Source: Peromyscus leucopus (Eukaryota > Chordata > Mammalia > Rodentia > Cricetidae). Taken from it: 64,000 nt of DNA. The position numbers were made by a program, and so were the translations under genes. The stretch covers positions 9,387,001 to 9,451,000 of the forward strand of contig NC_051069.1 of assembly GCF_004664715.2 (NCBI RefSeq). Reading direction: 5' to 3'. Each line of letters opens with the position of its first letter. Positions within the stretch are counted from its first letter, which is position 1. The notes under the pieces are model-generated. The model had not been told where the DNA came from. It was given only the letters and a program-made list of their open reading frames with translations, and did no database searches. Shown piece after piece: positions 61,120-64,000 of the stretch.

Positions 61120-61677
61120 AAAAAAAATTGGTATCTAATAGGGAATCTTATAAAGTTCAAACTATTTGCATAACTACAAGACCTCCTAAATATTTGACCT
61201 GTTCGTAGAATGAACTCAATGTTAACTATCTCAAAAGTGGAGGCTATAAAAAACAAATTCTACATCCTTCTTGAATTTTCAGCAAATAATAATTGCTATA
61301 TGGTACCTACAGGCATAATTACCTCATTTGCGTAAGGTGCTTTCCAGAAACATCTTCCTATTTAGGTGTTCTCTCCATGTAAGTTGAGGACAAATAAGAG
61401 TAACAACACTTAAGAAAACAAGTGGTACATAAGGCATTACCTCAATATGTTACAAAATTTGAGAAATGCTTTCCTTACAATAATAGATTAAAAGTGAGTG
61501 ATTGAGGATTGTATAGGTGGGTGACTACCATATCCTGTTCTGGTATTTACCGTGTTCTCGAGAGGGAGGTGTCTCTGAGCTTCAGGACACTGAATGAGGA
61601 AGACTCCTTTCTTCTTTTCAGGTTTGCTTGTTTTTTTTTGTTTTTTGTTTTTTTTTTTTTTGGGGGGGGGGGTGCTT

Positions 61678-61788
61678 CTTTGTTTTGAGACAGGCTCTCC
61701 TCTGTGTAGCCCAGCCTGGCCTCCCCATCCTCACACCTCAGCCTCTTCAGAGCTGGGATTACAGGCAAGGGCTACCACGCCTGACCCT
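61678..61788 (-). mobile_element. Old B1/PB1-like SINE
   Basis: Antisense: tttgagacaggctctcctct at left and gctaccacgcctgaccc at right, after a T/G-run at about 61650-61672. Confidence 0.75.
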
Positions 61789-62067
61789 TTTAAATCTTGC
61801 ACTATCTGGGTAGGATTCAGTCTGGACAGTGAACGCGACTGTGAGGACATCAGCAAAAAAGTGCCGTCCGAGGTCAGCAGATGTCAAGGCCAGGCCAAGA
61901 ACATGCCTTGGTGTCAGCTCACTTCCCGGAGCCCACCTCCCGCTCCTCAGCATCCCTGAGGAGCCCAGCGCCTCACTCCACCAGTCAGCCGCTCAGGTGG
62001 GTTGTCTAATATTCGCGTTCCTCTCCCCGCTCCACAGGTTACAAATGATACCTGAGACCACAGGTGA

Positions 62068-64000
<1,933 letters not shown>

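Overview
The window is mammalian nuclear DNA, most likely from a cricetid rodent (hamster, vole or deer-mouse group). This follows from abundant rodent SINEs (B1, B2/B3, B4, ID), rodent MT-type MaLR LTRs, a rodent hAT (URR1-like) copy and L1 3' ends. The intact B1 copies carry a 'ccaggaaaggcgcaaagcta' body that I associate with cricetids rather than mice. Species cannot be fixed from sequence alone. Only about 0.95 kb of the 64 kb is protein-coding.

Gene layout, both genes on + strand. (1) The last five coding exons of Iqch (IQ motif containing H) lie at 3059-3229, 12251-12373, 25203-25264, 29291-29399 and 33388-33522. Their lengths (171, 123, 62, 109 and 135 nt) and phases (0, 0, 0 to 2, 2 to 0, 0) join into one 199-codon open frame ending in TGA, followed by an ATTAAA poly(A) signal at 33676. 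(2) After a 28.5-kb gene-free interval a CpG island (about 62070-62700) carries exon 1 of the C15orf61 homologue (62326-62671). Its second exon is beyond the window. The order Iqch, C15orf61 (then MAP2K5 in human 15q23) is the known mammalian synteny and supports both calls.

Everything else is intron or intergenic DNA dominated by transposons. Notable are: a U4 snRNA retropseudogene (14430-14572, -) and a 5S rRNA pseudogene (about 38072-38180, -); a rodent MaLR with MT-type LTR and a readable tRNA-Leu primer site (about 23080-24184, -); an ancient L1 running into an opposite-strand L1 (20.0-22.7 kb); and two copies of a long LTR in opposite orientation (41949-43685 + and 54619-55627 -).

The most striking structure is at 49366-54606. 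A non-autonomous ERV with 6-bp target duplication agactg has its 3' LTR split by an inverted copy of the same LTR. That LTR is split by a second LTR family (6-bp duplication atatcc), which is in turn split by a twin-primed (5'-inverted) L1 with a 15-bp duplication. This is a four-level nest whose insertion order can be read directly. Another LTR (duplication tgttac) abuts it. I found no previously undescribed functional system. The window is ordinary euchromatin with well-preserved retroelement history and a few candidate conserved non-coding elements.
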